Program-made: the position numbers and the translations under genes | In this document: piece by piece, positions 1-5,374 of the stretch | Layout of the letters: each line of letters begins with the position of its first letter | Position numbering within the stretch: the stretch's first letter is position 1 | Notes under the pieces: generated by a model | The model's database searches: none | Seen by the model: the letters and a program-made list of their open reading frames with translations, nothing else | What the model was told of the DNA's origin: nothing | Origin: Candidatus Roizmanbacteria bacterium RIFCSPHIGHO2_01_FULL_39_8 | GTDB taxonomy: Bacteria > Patescibacteriota > Microgenomatia > UBA1406 > GWC2-37-13 | Reading direction: 5' to 3' | DNA: 7,612 nt | Assembly (NCBI GenBank): GCA_001789355.1 | Contig: MFZI01000037.1 | Coordinates: 1-7,612, forward strand

Positions 1-92
1 AATTGCATCAAATCATAAAAGTGAGCTAAAAGTGGTGCGAATAGAGACGCATCGGGTCCGCTCTAGTTGGTTCCGCAGAAAAGAGACAATTG

Positions 93-101
93 TGGTACAA
101 T
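93..101 (+). promoter_or_regulatory. Extended -10 promoter box for the YkuK-like gene
   Basis: TGG followed by TACAAT (96-101) fits an extended -10 element (TGn-TATAAT, 5 of 6 in the hexamer). There is no convincing -35 at 16-18 bp upstream. The predicted transcript start is near 108, giving a leader of about 13 nt before ATG 121. The box lies inside the reading frame that would result from the TTG codon at 67, which argues for the later start. Confidence 0.4.
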
Positions 102-120
102 CTATGACGCTAAGCACTTT

Positions 121-594
121 ATGCATTATTTTAGTCCAACGTACGGAAAAGTAGACCTAGAACGACTCAAGAAGATAATCTCCGCCTATATGGGTCGGGA
201 TAAAAAAGCTCGCTATGAGGTCATTGTGGGTTCTGACTCCCAAAAAGTAAGGACAGACGTCTATGATTTTGTATCGGCTCTCATTGTCCATCGGGTAGGA
301 TTTGGAGGTATTTATTTCTGGAAACGTGATGTAATTAAAAGAAAAATCAGCCTCAAAGAACGTATATACCAAGAAGCAACGATGTCACTTGAGACCTCAG
401 AGAATTTTATCCACTTTTTCAAGGTAAATGGAATTTCAAAATATAACATCCAAATCCACGTGGATATTGGTCATAATGGAGAAACGAGAGATATGATCAC
501 CGAAGTGGTAGGAATGATTCGTGGCAGTGGTTATGACGTGAAGATAAAACCCGATTCATACGGAGCATCGAAAGTAGCTGACCGCTATACTTAA
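121..594 (+). CDS. YkuK/DUF458-family RNase H-like protein
   Basis: 157-residue protein of the YkuK (DUF458, predicted RNase H-like) family. The N-terminus has the family-type opening FSPTYGKVDLERL. It is followed by a core strand VIVGSDSQ (residues 35-41) with the acidic D39, an E85 in the next helix, HVDIG (113-117, D115), and the C-terminal block KIKPDSYGASKVAD (141-154). This spacing of acidic residues is that of an RNase H fold and suggests metal-dependent nucleic-acid binding or cleavage; the biological substrate of the family is not known to me. The length matches the family (about 160-175 residues). The frame is open from TTG at 67, directly after an in-frame TAG at 64. I prefer ATG 121 because family similarity begins there and a -10 box lies just upstream. 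No Shine-Dalgarno is visible. It ends in tandem stops TAA-TAG, immediately followed by the left repeat of the next element, and is convergent with it. Confidence 0.8.
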   Translation: MHYFSPTYGKVDLERLKKIISAYMGRDKKARYEVIVGSDSQKVRTDVYDFVSALIVHRVGFGGIYFWKRDVIKRKISLKERIYQEATMSLETSENFIHFFKVNGISKYNIQIHVDIGHNGETRDMITEVVGMIRGSGYDVKIKPDSYGASKVADRYT

Positions 595-597
595 TAG

Positions 598-656
598 CAA
601 ATTCCAAGAAACAACTCACAAGTAATCCAAATAAGCTCCAAATTTCAATTATATAG
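598..656 (+). repeat. Left arm of imperfect inverted repeat around the four-helix-bundle gene
   Basis: About 59 bp that pair, at roughly three quarters identity with small gaps, with the reverse complement of 1018-1076. The outermost 10 bp (CAAATTCCAA) are perfect in both arms. Other shared blocks are ACAAG, CAAATAA, CAA-TTTC and ATTA. The arm starts directly after the tandem stop of the YkuK-like gene and overlaps the last codons and stop (645-647) of the four-helix-bundle gene. In the minus-strand RNA it is the 3' side of a long stem. Confidence 0.65.
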
Positions 657-1016
657 ATGAAATTTATAGCTCGCGTTATTAATAATTGAAGACAGTATAT
701 TTTTTAATTCAGTGCATTCCTGAAGTAGTTGTATAATTTCTTCAGAAAAGTTATTTTCAGCTTCTTTTACTAATTTTAGCCAGTATATTGTTTCTTTCGC
801 TTCTTTTCGAGCAGTTCTAACTCTAAGAATAAAATCTTTTTTTCCCAGAGAATCGTTCGCCTCAGTATAATTTGCTCCAATCGCTGTTCCCGAACGCATA
901 ATTTGATTAATAAGTGGAATGACTATCGTTGTTTTTGGCAGTTTTTTGCATAATCTAATGATTTCAATGGATAAATTTAAAGTTCTGTCTTCAAGGTCAA
1001 ATTTTTTTGTTGGCAT
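645..1016 (-). CDS. Four-helix-bundle protein (S23 / intervening-sequence protein family)
   Basis: 123-residue, almost wholly helical protein of the four-helix-bundle family (PF05635 / TIGR02436) first known from ORFs inside 23S rRNA intervening sequences. The family signature is clear: LINQIMRSGTAIGANYTEA (residues 35-53, family pattern Q-R-S-IxAN-xEA), then KKDFILRVRTARKEAKETIYWLKL (59-82) and a final long helix from about 91 to 112. The length is normal. Members form oligomers with a basic surface and are suspected to bind nucleic acid; the cellular role is unproven. ATG 1016 is used without a Shine-Dalgarno and begins 2 bp inside the right repeat arm; the TGA stop lies in the left arm. 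It is co-oriented with the Lon-like gene upstream, so it may be read through from it. Composition is more AT-rich than groEL, consistent with acquisition. Confidence 0.85.
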   Translation of the reverse strand: MPTKKFDLEDRTLNLSIEIIRLCKKLPKTTIVIPLINQIMRSGTAIGANYTEANDSLGKKDFILRVRTARKEAKETIYWLKLVKEAENNFSEEIIQLLQECTELKNILSSIINNASYKFHLYN

Positions 1017-1017
1017 A

Positions 1018-1076
1018 CTTTTGTAATTTGAAAATTGAAAATTATTTGTATCTTGTTGATTGTTGGTTGGAATTTG
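1018..1076 (-). repeat. Right arm of imperfect inverted repeat
   Basis: Reverse-complement partner of 598-656, ending in the perfect TTGGAATTTG (1067-1076). It contains the short direct iteration GAAAATTGAAAATT at 1030-1043, common in AT-rich spacer DNA of this kind. It begins 4 bp past the stop of the Lon-like gene and ends 2 bp before the ATG of the four-helix-bundle gene, so it would form that gene's entire 5' leader in a Lon-like read-through transcript. Confidence 0.65.
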
Positions 1077-1080
1077 GTTA

Positions 1081-2127
1081 TTAACTTAGATATTCTTTTA
1101 AGTTGAGGTCGTTGATCCCAAAAGAGTTACCTTCGCCAGCCACAATTTTAAAGGCTATTTTCCGGACGATTCCTTCGATTGTTCTCTCAAGTGATCGTAT
1201 ACCCGCATCAAATCCAAGGGGACGAATAATTTTGTGCCAGGCCATGTCATCGATTTTGACTGCTTCAGCGGCTAATCCGGCATTTTTAAGATAGCGGGGT
1301 AGAACGTAGTTCTTTCCGATCTCCATCTTTTCCTCGTCAGTGTACGAGGGCATCTGAATGACCTCAAGCCTGTCCATAACAGCCGTTGAAATATCATTGG
1401 TGTTATTCGCGGTTGCGATGAACAAAACTTGGGAAAGATCAAAGGGATAATCGATGAAATAATCGGTAAAGTGAGCATTTTGTTCCGGATCAAGAAGTTC
1501 GATAAGCACTCCCATGATAGAAGCCCTCGATTCGGTCGTAATCCTATCGAGTTCATCAAGTAAGATGACCGGGTTTTTTACCCCAGATTGTCTGATTGCA
1601 CGAATTACCATTCCCGGTTCAGATTCAGGAGTTGTCTTTGATTGTCCTCTCAAGTCTAAAGCTGAAGAAAGTCCTCCGAACGGAATCCTGACAAATTTTC
1701 TCCCCAAGGCCTCAGCCACTGATTGAGCAAAAGTCGTTTTTCCTGTTCCCACCAATCCAACAAAAAATAATTGAGGTGCATGGAAAGCATCGGTTGGTGC
1801 TTTCTGCCTTTGGATAATAAGTACGGAAAGATATTCAAGAACTCTTCGTTTGATTGGTTCGAGTCCAAAGTGGTTTTTATCGAGCGCTTCTTTGGCTTTT
1901 TTTATATCGAGTACGTCTTCTGTCTTTGCATTCCAAGGAAGGCTGGTGATCCATTCGATGTACTTAGAAGTGATATCGATTTGAGATAAATTTCCTCCAT
2001 ACTTGAGAGTTAAAGCAATTCTTTCGATTTGGTGAGTTGCTTTCTCCTTTAAATTAGCAGGTAATTCAACTGACTGCAACTTAACTTTCATTTTCTGTAC
2101 TTCTGATGATCCATTTTGATTATCCAT
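1081..2127 (-). CDS. Lon-type AAA+ ATPase lacking N-domain and protease domain
   Basis: 348-residue protein matching the ATPase module of Lon protease. A short helical stretch (about 1-55) precedes YIEWITSLPWNAKTEDVLDI (56-75) and HFGLEPIKRRVLEYL (86-100). Walker A is GLVGTGKT (124-131), Walker B VILLDELDR (187-195), sensor-1 TANN (239-242), Arg finger R253 in DRLEV, and sensor-2 R311 in GIRSLER. All ATPase residues are present, so hydrolysis is likely. The lid ends at INDLNLKEYLS, the point where Lon's linker to the peptidase begins, followed by tandem TAA-TAA; the Ser-Lys protease domain is absent and no remnant lies downstream. Full Lon is about 780-810 residues. Pore loop 1, RRTYIGxMPG in Lon, is KTTPESEPG here (164-172), so the aromatic substrate-gripping residue is lost, and the RGDPASALLE segment is also changed. 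It is divergent from groES. A protein-remodelling or chaperone-linked role is inference. ATG 2127 is the first start; M13 is an alternative. Confidence 0.85.
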   Translation of the reverse strand: MDNQNGSSEVQKMKVKLQSVELPANLKEKATHQIERIALTLKYGGNLSQIDITSKYIEWITSLPWNAKTEDVLDIKKAKEALDKNHFGLEPIKRRVLEYLSVLIIQRQKAPTDAFHAPQLFFVGLVGTGKTTFAQSVAEALGRKFVRIPFGGLSSALDLRGQSKTTPESEPGMVIRAIRQSGVKNPVILLDELDRITTESRASIMGVLIELLDPEQNAHFTDYFIDYPFDLSQVLFIATANNTNDISTAVMDRLEVIQMPSYTDEEKMEIGKNYVLPRYLKNAGLAAEAVKIDDMAWHKIIRPLGFDAGIRSLERTIEGIVRKIAFKIVAGEGNSFGINDLNLKEYLS

Positions 2128-2151
2128 ATCGTTAGCAGACTAATAATCCAC

Positions 2152-2180
2152 TTGACAAATTCAGCAATTTTTATTATAAA
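2152..2180 (+). promoter_or_regulatory. Sigma-70-type promoter of groES-groEL
   Basis: Perfect -35 TTGACA (2152-2157), 17-bp spacer, and -10 TATAAA (2175-2180, 5 of 6). The predicted start is near 2187, leaving a leader of about 58 nt before groES, far longer than at any other gene here. This is the best promoter in the window and sits in the 117-bp gap shared with the divergent Lon-like ATPase gene. Confidence 0.75.
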
Positions 2181-2190
2181 TAACTACAAT

Positions 2191-2209
2191 TACCGCCAGT
2201 TTAACGGTA
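2191..2209 (+). promoter_or_regulatory. Candidate operator: TACCG-N9-CGGTA inverted repeat in groES leader
   Basis: A perfect 5-bp inverted repeat TACCG / CGGTA separated by exactly 9 bp starts about 4 nt after the predicted groES transcript start. CIRCE, the HrcA operator, is also an inverted repeat with a 9-bp spacer placed at the start of groESL transcripts, but its sequence is TTAGCACTC / GAGTGCTAA, which is not present. Five bases per arm is short, so chance is possible. A second, AT-only pair TTTAA-N9-TTAAA overlaps at 2200-2218. Confidence 0.3.
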
Positions 2210-2244
2210 TAACTTAAATTTACAAGTTTTTAAGATAAATATCT

Positions 2245-2559
2245 ATGGTAAAATCATCCGCAAAAGGAACATCAGGTATTCATCCTCTTTTTGATTACGT
2301 ATTAGTTAAACCTCTTCAGCAGGACCAAACTACTCCCTCAGGAATTCTTCTTCCGGACACGGCGAAAGAAAAACCACAGGTTGGGCAGATCATGGCAGTA
2401 GGACCAGGTGGAGTGAATGACCAAGGAAAGACTACTCCTATACTTGTAAAAGTCGGACAAAAAGTACTCTATAAAAAATGGGGAGGGAATGAAGTAAAAG
2501 TAGGAAGCGAAGAATGGCTTCTTATCGAACAGAAAGATATTATGGCGATTGTTGATTAA
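2245..2559 (+). CDS. groES: GroES, 10-kDa co-chaperonin
   Basis: 104-residue co-chaperonin that caps the GroEL ring and closes the folding chamber in the cytoplasm. Family landmarks are in order: HPLFDYVLVKP (13-23), the mobile loop around QQDQTTPSGILLP (25-37) with the GILLP contact that docks on GroEL, GQIMAVGPG (47-55), VKVGQKVLYKKWGGNEVK (69-86), and the closing EEWLLIEQKDIMAIVD. It is about 7 residues longer than E. coli GroES because of the N-terminal extension MVKSSAKGTSGI. ATG 2245 is the only plausible start. There is no Shine-Dalgarno; the preceding bases are AT-rich. It is first gene of the operon with groEL, 27 bp away. Confidence 0.96.
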   Translation: MVKSSAKGTSGIHPLFDYVLVKPLQQDQTTPSGILLPDTAKEKPQVGQIMAVGPGGVNDQGKTTPILVKVGQKVLYKKWGGNEVKVGSEEWLLIEQKDIMAIVD

Positions 2560-2586
2560 TAATTAAAAATTTATTTATAAAAAGAT

Positions 2587-4239
2587 ATGGCAAAACAACT
2601 CAAATTCTCAGATGATGCAAGACAAAAACTTGCAAAAGGAGTCAATATTTTAGCTAAGGCCGTAGTTACTACATTGGGGCCACGTGGAAGAAATGTAGCC
2701 CTCGATAGGAAATGGGGAGCACCAAATGTAGTCCACGATGGAGTGTCGGTTGCAAAAGAAGTCGAATTGGAAGATCCATTTGAAAATATGGGAGCACAGC
2801 TAGTCAAAGAAGCAGCCTCAAAGACCAATGATGTTGCCGGAGACGGAACAACAACATCTACTCTTCTTACCCAGTCGATGGTTAATTTCGGACTCAAAAA
2901 TATTACCGCCGGATCTAACCCTATGATTTTGAAAAAAGGGATAGAGATGGCCGTACAAGAAGTAGTCTCCCAAGTTAAAAAGATGGCAAAGAAGGTCTCA
3001 ATTACCAATGAAGAAGAATTGGTACAGATCGCGACCATCTCAGCAGCCGACGAAAGCATCGGAAAACTTATCGCAGAAGCTATAAAGAAAGTCGGAAAAG
3101 ACGGAGTGGTGACTGTTGAAGAAGGAAAAGGCCTTCAGATGGAAATCCAGTATAAAGAAGGGATGGAGTTTGACCGCGGATATGCATCTGCATATCTAGT
3201 TACCAATGCAGATAAGATGACAGCAGAGATAGAAGATCCCTATGTTCTTATCACGGATAAGAAAATTACTGCAGTATCAGATCTTCTGCCCTTCTTAGAA
3301 AAATTCGTCAAAGTTTCTAAAAACCTCGTCATCATCGCAGATGAAGTCGAAGGAGAGGCATTGGCGACCTTGGTTGTCAATAAATTAAGAGGAACATTTA
3401 ACGCTTTGGTTGTCAAAGCTCCGGGATTTGGAGACAGACGAAAGGAAATGCTCGAAGACATAGCTATCCTCACCGGCGGAAGCGTCATCTCTGAAGACCT
3501 TGGTAAAAAGCTTGAAAATATTGAAGTAGATGACTGTGGAAGAGCAGATAAAGTTTGGGCAGACAAAGAAAACTGCCGAATCATTGGTGGTAAAGGAGAA
3601 TCAGCAAAGATCAAGGCTCGAGTAGCGCAAGTCAGACGAGAGATCGAAGAATCAACATCTGATTTTGATAAAGAAAAACTTCAGGAGAGACTCGCGAAAC
3701 TTTCCGGAGGCGTTGCTGTCATTAATGTCGGAGCAGCAACAGAGGTCGAGATGAAAGAAAAGAAAGAGAGAGTAAATGATGCGGTTGCCGCAACCAAGGC
3801 GGCTCTTGAGGAAGGAATAGTTGCAGGAGGTGGAGTCACACTTCTTCAGGCGCGAAGAACACTCACCGCTTTGAAAAAGAAACTCGAGTTCGAAGAGGAA
3901 AAAACCGGAGTCGATATCGTCTATCGGTCGCTCGCGGAACCCTTGAGGATGATTGCAGCTAACTCCGGAGTTGATGCGGGATGGGTCTTACGCAAAGTCG
4001 AAGAAGCGAAAGATCCAGATTATGGATTCGACGCAATGACGCTCGACTTCGGATCGATGTTCAAAAAAGGAATCATTGATCCCGCCAAAGTGGTCCGAAC
4101 CGCATTGGAAAATGCCTCGTCGGTTGCAACAATGGTCTTGACGACAGAGGCATTGATTACCGATCTTCCCGAAAAAGAAAAATCACCACCTGGAGGAGCT
4201 CCCGATATGGGAGGAATGGGTGGTATGGGAGGATATTAA
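2587..4239 (+). CDS. groEL: GroEL, 60-kDa chaperonin
   Basis: 550-residue ATP-dependent chaperonin that folds client proteins inside a double-ring cavity with GroES. The nucleotide site is intact: TTLGPRGRN (28-36), DGVSVAKEVEL (from D51), GDGTTT with D86 (E. coli D87), and D398 in VNDAVAAT, the residue equivalent to catalytic D398 of E. coli. The chaperonin signature appears as AALEEGIVAGGGV (from about 405), and the C-terminal ring contacts as GIIDPAKVVRTALENASSVA. The tail GGMGGMGGY keeps the GGM repeat that projects into the cavity. Length is normal and there is no frameshift. ATG 2587 lies 27 bp after groES with no Shine-Dalgarno; the upstream bases are TATAAAAAGAT. The strong terminator 26 bp after the stop closes the operon. 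It is read from the groES promoter. Confidence 0.98.
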   Translation: MAKQLKFSDDARQKLAKGVNILAKAVVTTLGPRGRNVALDRKWGAPNVVHDGVSVAKEVELEDPFENMGAQLVKEAASKTNDVAGDGTTTSTLLTQSMVNFGLKNITAGSNPMILKKGIEMAVQEVVSQVKKMAKKVSITNEEELVQIATISAADESIGKLIAEAIKKVGKDGVVTVEEGKGLQMEIQYKEGMEFDRGYASAYLVTNADKMTAEIEDPYVLITDKKITAVSDLLPFLEKFVKVSKNLVIIADEVEGEALATLVVNKLRGTFNALVVKAPGFGDRRKEMLEDIAILTGGSVISEDLGKKLENIEVDDCGRADKVWADKENCRIIGGKGESAKIKARVAQVRREIEESTSDFDKEKLQERLAKLSGGVAVINVGAATEVEMKEKKERVNDAVAATKAALEEGIVAGGGVTLLQARRTLTALKKKLEFEEEKTGVDIVYRSLAEPLRMIAANSGVDAGWVLRKVEEAKDPDYGFDAMTLDFGSMFKKGIIDPAKVVRTALENASSVATMVLTTEALITDLPEKEKSPPGGAPDMGGMGGMGGY

Positions 4240-4264
4240 ACGAAATCTAAACTTTCACAAGTTT

Positions 4265-4288
4265 ACCCCGCCGCAAGGCGGGGTTTTT
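4265..4288 (+). terminator. Rho-independent terminator of groES-groEL
   Basis: CCCCGCC (4266-4272), GNRA-type loop GCAA (4273-4276) and GGCGGGG (4277-4283) form a perfect 7-bp GC stem, extended by one A-T pair, followed directly by TTTTT (4284-4288). It lies 26 bp after the groEL stop and 13 bp before the next ATG. Confidence 0.93.
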
Positions 4289-4296
4289 GATAAAAA
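4288..4296 (+). promoter_or_regulatory. Weak candidate extended -10 after the groEL terminator
   Basis: TGA followed by TAAAAA (4291-4296) matches 4 of 6 bases of TATAAT plus the TGn extension. The predicted start falls at about 4303, essentially on ATG 4302. It begins within the terminator's T-tract. No -35 is possible in the GC stem upstream. I list it because the same geometry recurs at other genes in the window and some promoter is needed behind so strong a terminator. Confidence 0.25.
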
Positions 4297-4301
4297 CTCG
4301 T

Positions 4302-4610
4302 ATGTCACAGCTAAATGAAATTTTTTCAGCTTTAAAAAATAATACAAAAAGAGGCGAAAATCTAGTTCGCGATAAATTAATAGTACCAGTTGCAGAAGGA
4401 TTAGTCGGAATTTCTACAACCTACGATCATTATTTCAACTTACTAGACAGACCTGCAGATAGACAAAGGTTAGCTTTTCGGACGAGTGTTGGTTGGGAAA
4501 TAGTTGGACATGATGAAAATGATGCAGTGCGAGTTTTAGATGAAATACTGGACAATCAGTGTGTTTTTATTTGCGGTCCCTATTTTGCTCCAAAAATATC
4601 GATTGATTGA
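4302..4610 (+). CDS. Unknown protein, N-terminal part of an interrupted gene
   Basis: 102 codons ending in TGA, in the same frame as the following 227-codon frame with only five sense codons between. I do not recognise the family. The sequence is soluble and mixed alpha/beta: an opening helix MSQLNEIFSALKNN, then KRGENLVRDKLIVPVAEGLVGISTTYDHYFNLLDRP (20-55) and a strand CVFICGPYFAPKISID at the end. The reading across the TGA continues smoothly (ISID, stop, TERAKMDALGNGLIAL), so this is best read as the front of one protein of about 335 residues. ATG 4302 is chosen over TTG 4287, which lies in the terminator T-tract. It stands alone after the groESL terminator. It may be non-functional, or translated as a short product. 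Confidence 0.55.
   Translation: MSQLNEIFSALKNNTKRGENLVRDKLIVPVAEGLVGISTTYDHYFNLLDRPADRQRLAFRTSVGWEIVGHDENDAVRVLDEILDNQCVFICGPYFAPKISID
4608..4610 (+). other. In-frame TGA splitting one reading frame
   Basis: The single TGA separates frames 4302-4607 and 4611-5309, which share phase. No frameshift is needed to join them. A one-base change gives GGA (Gly), CGA (Arg) or TGG (Trp). UGA recoding as in code 25 is unlikely: read-through of the TGA at 7086-7088 would run the UreH-like gene through the cupin gene in the wrong frame, and no other gene has an internal TGA. Confidence 0.7.
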
Positions 4611-4625
4611 ACAGAAAGAGCAAAG

Positions 4626-5309
4626 ATGGATGCGCTTGGAAACGGATTAATAGCTCTATCTTATCATTTATCCCAGAATTCACAGTTGAATCGCCTAAGA
4701 GTTATAACAAGAAGTAAAAAAGATATGTTTCTATCCGATGTTGACCCAACTTTATATAGTGCAATAGTTCAGACAAAAGAGACAGACGACGGTACAAAGG
4801 CATTTCTTAATGTATGGGAAAAACTGAAATTTTTTTATCATCTAAAAAATGACGGTAGTTATGCTGTTTTTCCTGCCGGAACGGATAAGAATTTCGGGAT
4901 GCTAAAAATTGTTTATCCTGAAAGCGCTCTATGGGTCGCAAGAAAAGCACAAAAAAGAAGACTATGTTATGTAGCTTTCGTAACCGAGGGTGAAGATTTG
5001 GATATAAAAACGAGTAAAATCAAAGTCGGCCTAATAAATTTACCAAAAATAACTTCGCTAGGTAAGGTTATACGTTTATCAAATGAGAAATCATCGGAGC
5101 TGAGCCCTTTAGCAAGAGCGAGTGATTTGTTCACTCAGTATGCACTTGCAAAAATCGCCGAAAATGTGTCTTTTGTATATAGAGAAGAGTACCAAGATCC
5201 GGATAACGAGATCAAAAGAATAATTATAGAATTATCAGAAATTAAAGAACTTCACCTTTCTGGAGGGTTTTTTGACGAAGAAATTACACGGCTAGGATTG
5301 AGTATTTAA
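4626..5309 (+). CDS. Unknown protein, C-terminal part of an interrupted gene
   Basis: 227 codons from ATG 4626, continuing the frame of the preceding 102 codons. The family is not recognised. Visible are MDALGNGLIALSYHLSQ (1-17), LKNDGSYAVFPAGTDKNFGMLK (73-94), ALWVARKAQKRRLCYVAFVTEG (101-122) and SPLARASDLFTQYALAKIAE (160-179). The block DGSYAVFPAGT...ALWVARKA is faintly like the third motif (FPEGT, then an Ala-rich helix) of PlsC-type glycerol-phosphate acyltransferases. However, no HX4D catalytic motif is visible in either half, so I do not assign that function. There are no membrane segments. Translation could restart at ATG 4626, with the purine run AGAAAGAG 5-6 nt before it as a weak ribosome site. 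Otherwise this half is silent unless the TGA is read through. It ends TAA, followed by a GC-rich hairpin. Confidence 0.6.
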   Translation: MDALGNGLIALSYHLSQNSQLNRLRVITRSKKDMFLSDVDPTLYSAIVQTKETDDGTKAFLNVWEKLKFFYHLKNDGSYAVFPAGTDKNFGMLKIVYPESALWVARKAQKRRLCYVAFVTEGEDLDIKTSKIKVGLINLPKITSLGKVIRLSNEKSSELSPLARASDLFTQYALAKIAENVSFVYREEYQDPDNEIKRIIIELSEIKELHLSGGFFDEEITRLGLSI

Positions 5310-5320
5310 TACCCGAAGTT

Positions 5321-5353
5321 GGCCTTTCCCCGGCCTAGACCTTTGGGGCGGCC
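5321..5353 (+). other. GC-rich hairpin between genes, overlapping a promoter
   Basis: GGCC-TTT-CCCC (5321-5331) pairs with GGGG-C-GGCC (5345-5353): two 4-bp GC blocks around a small internal loop, with a 13-nt apical loop. It follows the stop at 5309 but has no T-tract, so it is a poor terminator by rule. It covers the -35 of the next promoter, and GRCCTTT occurs twice in it (5321-5327, 5338-5344). It could be a 3'-end-stabilising structure or a binding site. Confidence 0.4.
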
Positions 5354-5364
5354 CGTGGTATAAT
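5336..5364 (+). promoter_or_regulatory. Promoter of the membrane-protein gene
   Basis: -35 TAGACC (5336-5341, 4 of 6), 17-bp spacer, extension TGG (5356-5358), and perfect -10 TATAAT (5359-5364). The predicted transcript start near 5371 leaves only about 4 nt before ATG 5375, so the mRNA would be nearly leaderless and have no room for a Shine-Dalgarno. Confidence 0.65.
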
Positions 5365-5374
5365 ACTATAAGAT

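Larger units (their letters stand above)
598..1076 (-). mobile_element. Candidate IVS-like cassette: inverted repeat plus four-helix-bundle gene
   Basis: The unit of about 479 bp consists only of two arms of an imperfect inverted repeat and one gene of the 23S-rRNA intervening-sequence protein family running from arm to arm. It fills the space between the stop codon of the YkuK-like gene (ends 597 with its tandem stop) and that of the Lon-like ATPase (starts 1081). No clear target-site duplication is visible; ACTTA at 589 and 1084 is too short to count. 23S intervening sequences of Leptospira and others have this same architecture, but no rRNA flanks this copy. Whether it moves is inference. 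Confidence 0.45.

Noticed and set aside
20..80. GC-richer stretch with GCTC-TAGTTGG, looking like a tRNA D-arm
   Set aside because: No acceptor stem, anticodon arm or T-arm can be fitted on either strand.
67..120. TTG start at 67 for the YkuK-like gene, adding 18 residues
   Set aside because: The extra residues show no family similarity, the region contains a -10 box, and no ribosome site precedes the TTG, which is merely the first codon after an in-frame TAG.
2..154. Frame open from the window's left edge to a TAG at 152-154, possibly the tail of an upstream gene
   Set aside because: Fifty open codons with no recognisable protein, overlapping the YkuK-like gene by 34 bp in another frame; may be chance. 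A tail ending here cannot be excluded without upstream sequence.
598..1080. The cassette as the cause of Lon truncation by insertion
   Set aside because: No protease-domain remnant lies beyond 598, where an intact YkuK-like gene on the other strand is found, and the ATPase ends at a natural domain edge with tandem stops.
2128..2160. Promoter for the Lon-like gene on the minus strand (TTGTCA or TTGCTG with TATTAG)
   Set aside because: Candidate boxes match poorly or have the wrong spacing; a promoter must exist in the gap, but I cannot place it.
2128..2244. CIRCE (HrcA operator) in front of groES
   Set aside because: Neither TTAGCACTC nor GAGTGCTAA, even degenerate, is present; only a shorter unrelated inverted repeat.
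2571..3614. Long open frames on the minus strand opposite groEL
   Set aside because: They are antisense shadows of a highly conserved coding sequence, with low-complexity Ser-rich products and no signals of their own.
4287..4301. TTG start at 4287 for the interrupted gene
   Set aside because: It lies in the T-tract of the groEL terminator; ATG 4302 is a better start.
4608..4610. UGA read as glycine (code 25) or as selenocysteine
   Set aside because: Other genes use TGA as stop (645-647, 6422-6424, 7086-7088), and reading through the last would run across the cupin gene out of frame. No clear SECIS-like hairpin follows the TGA and no redox-type motif surrounds it.
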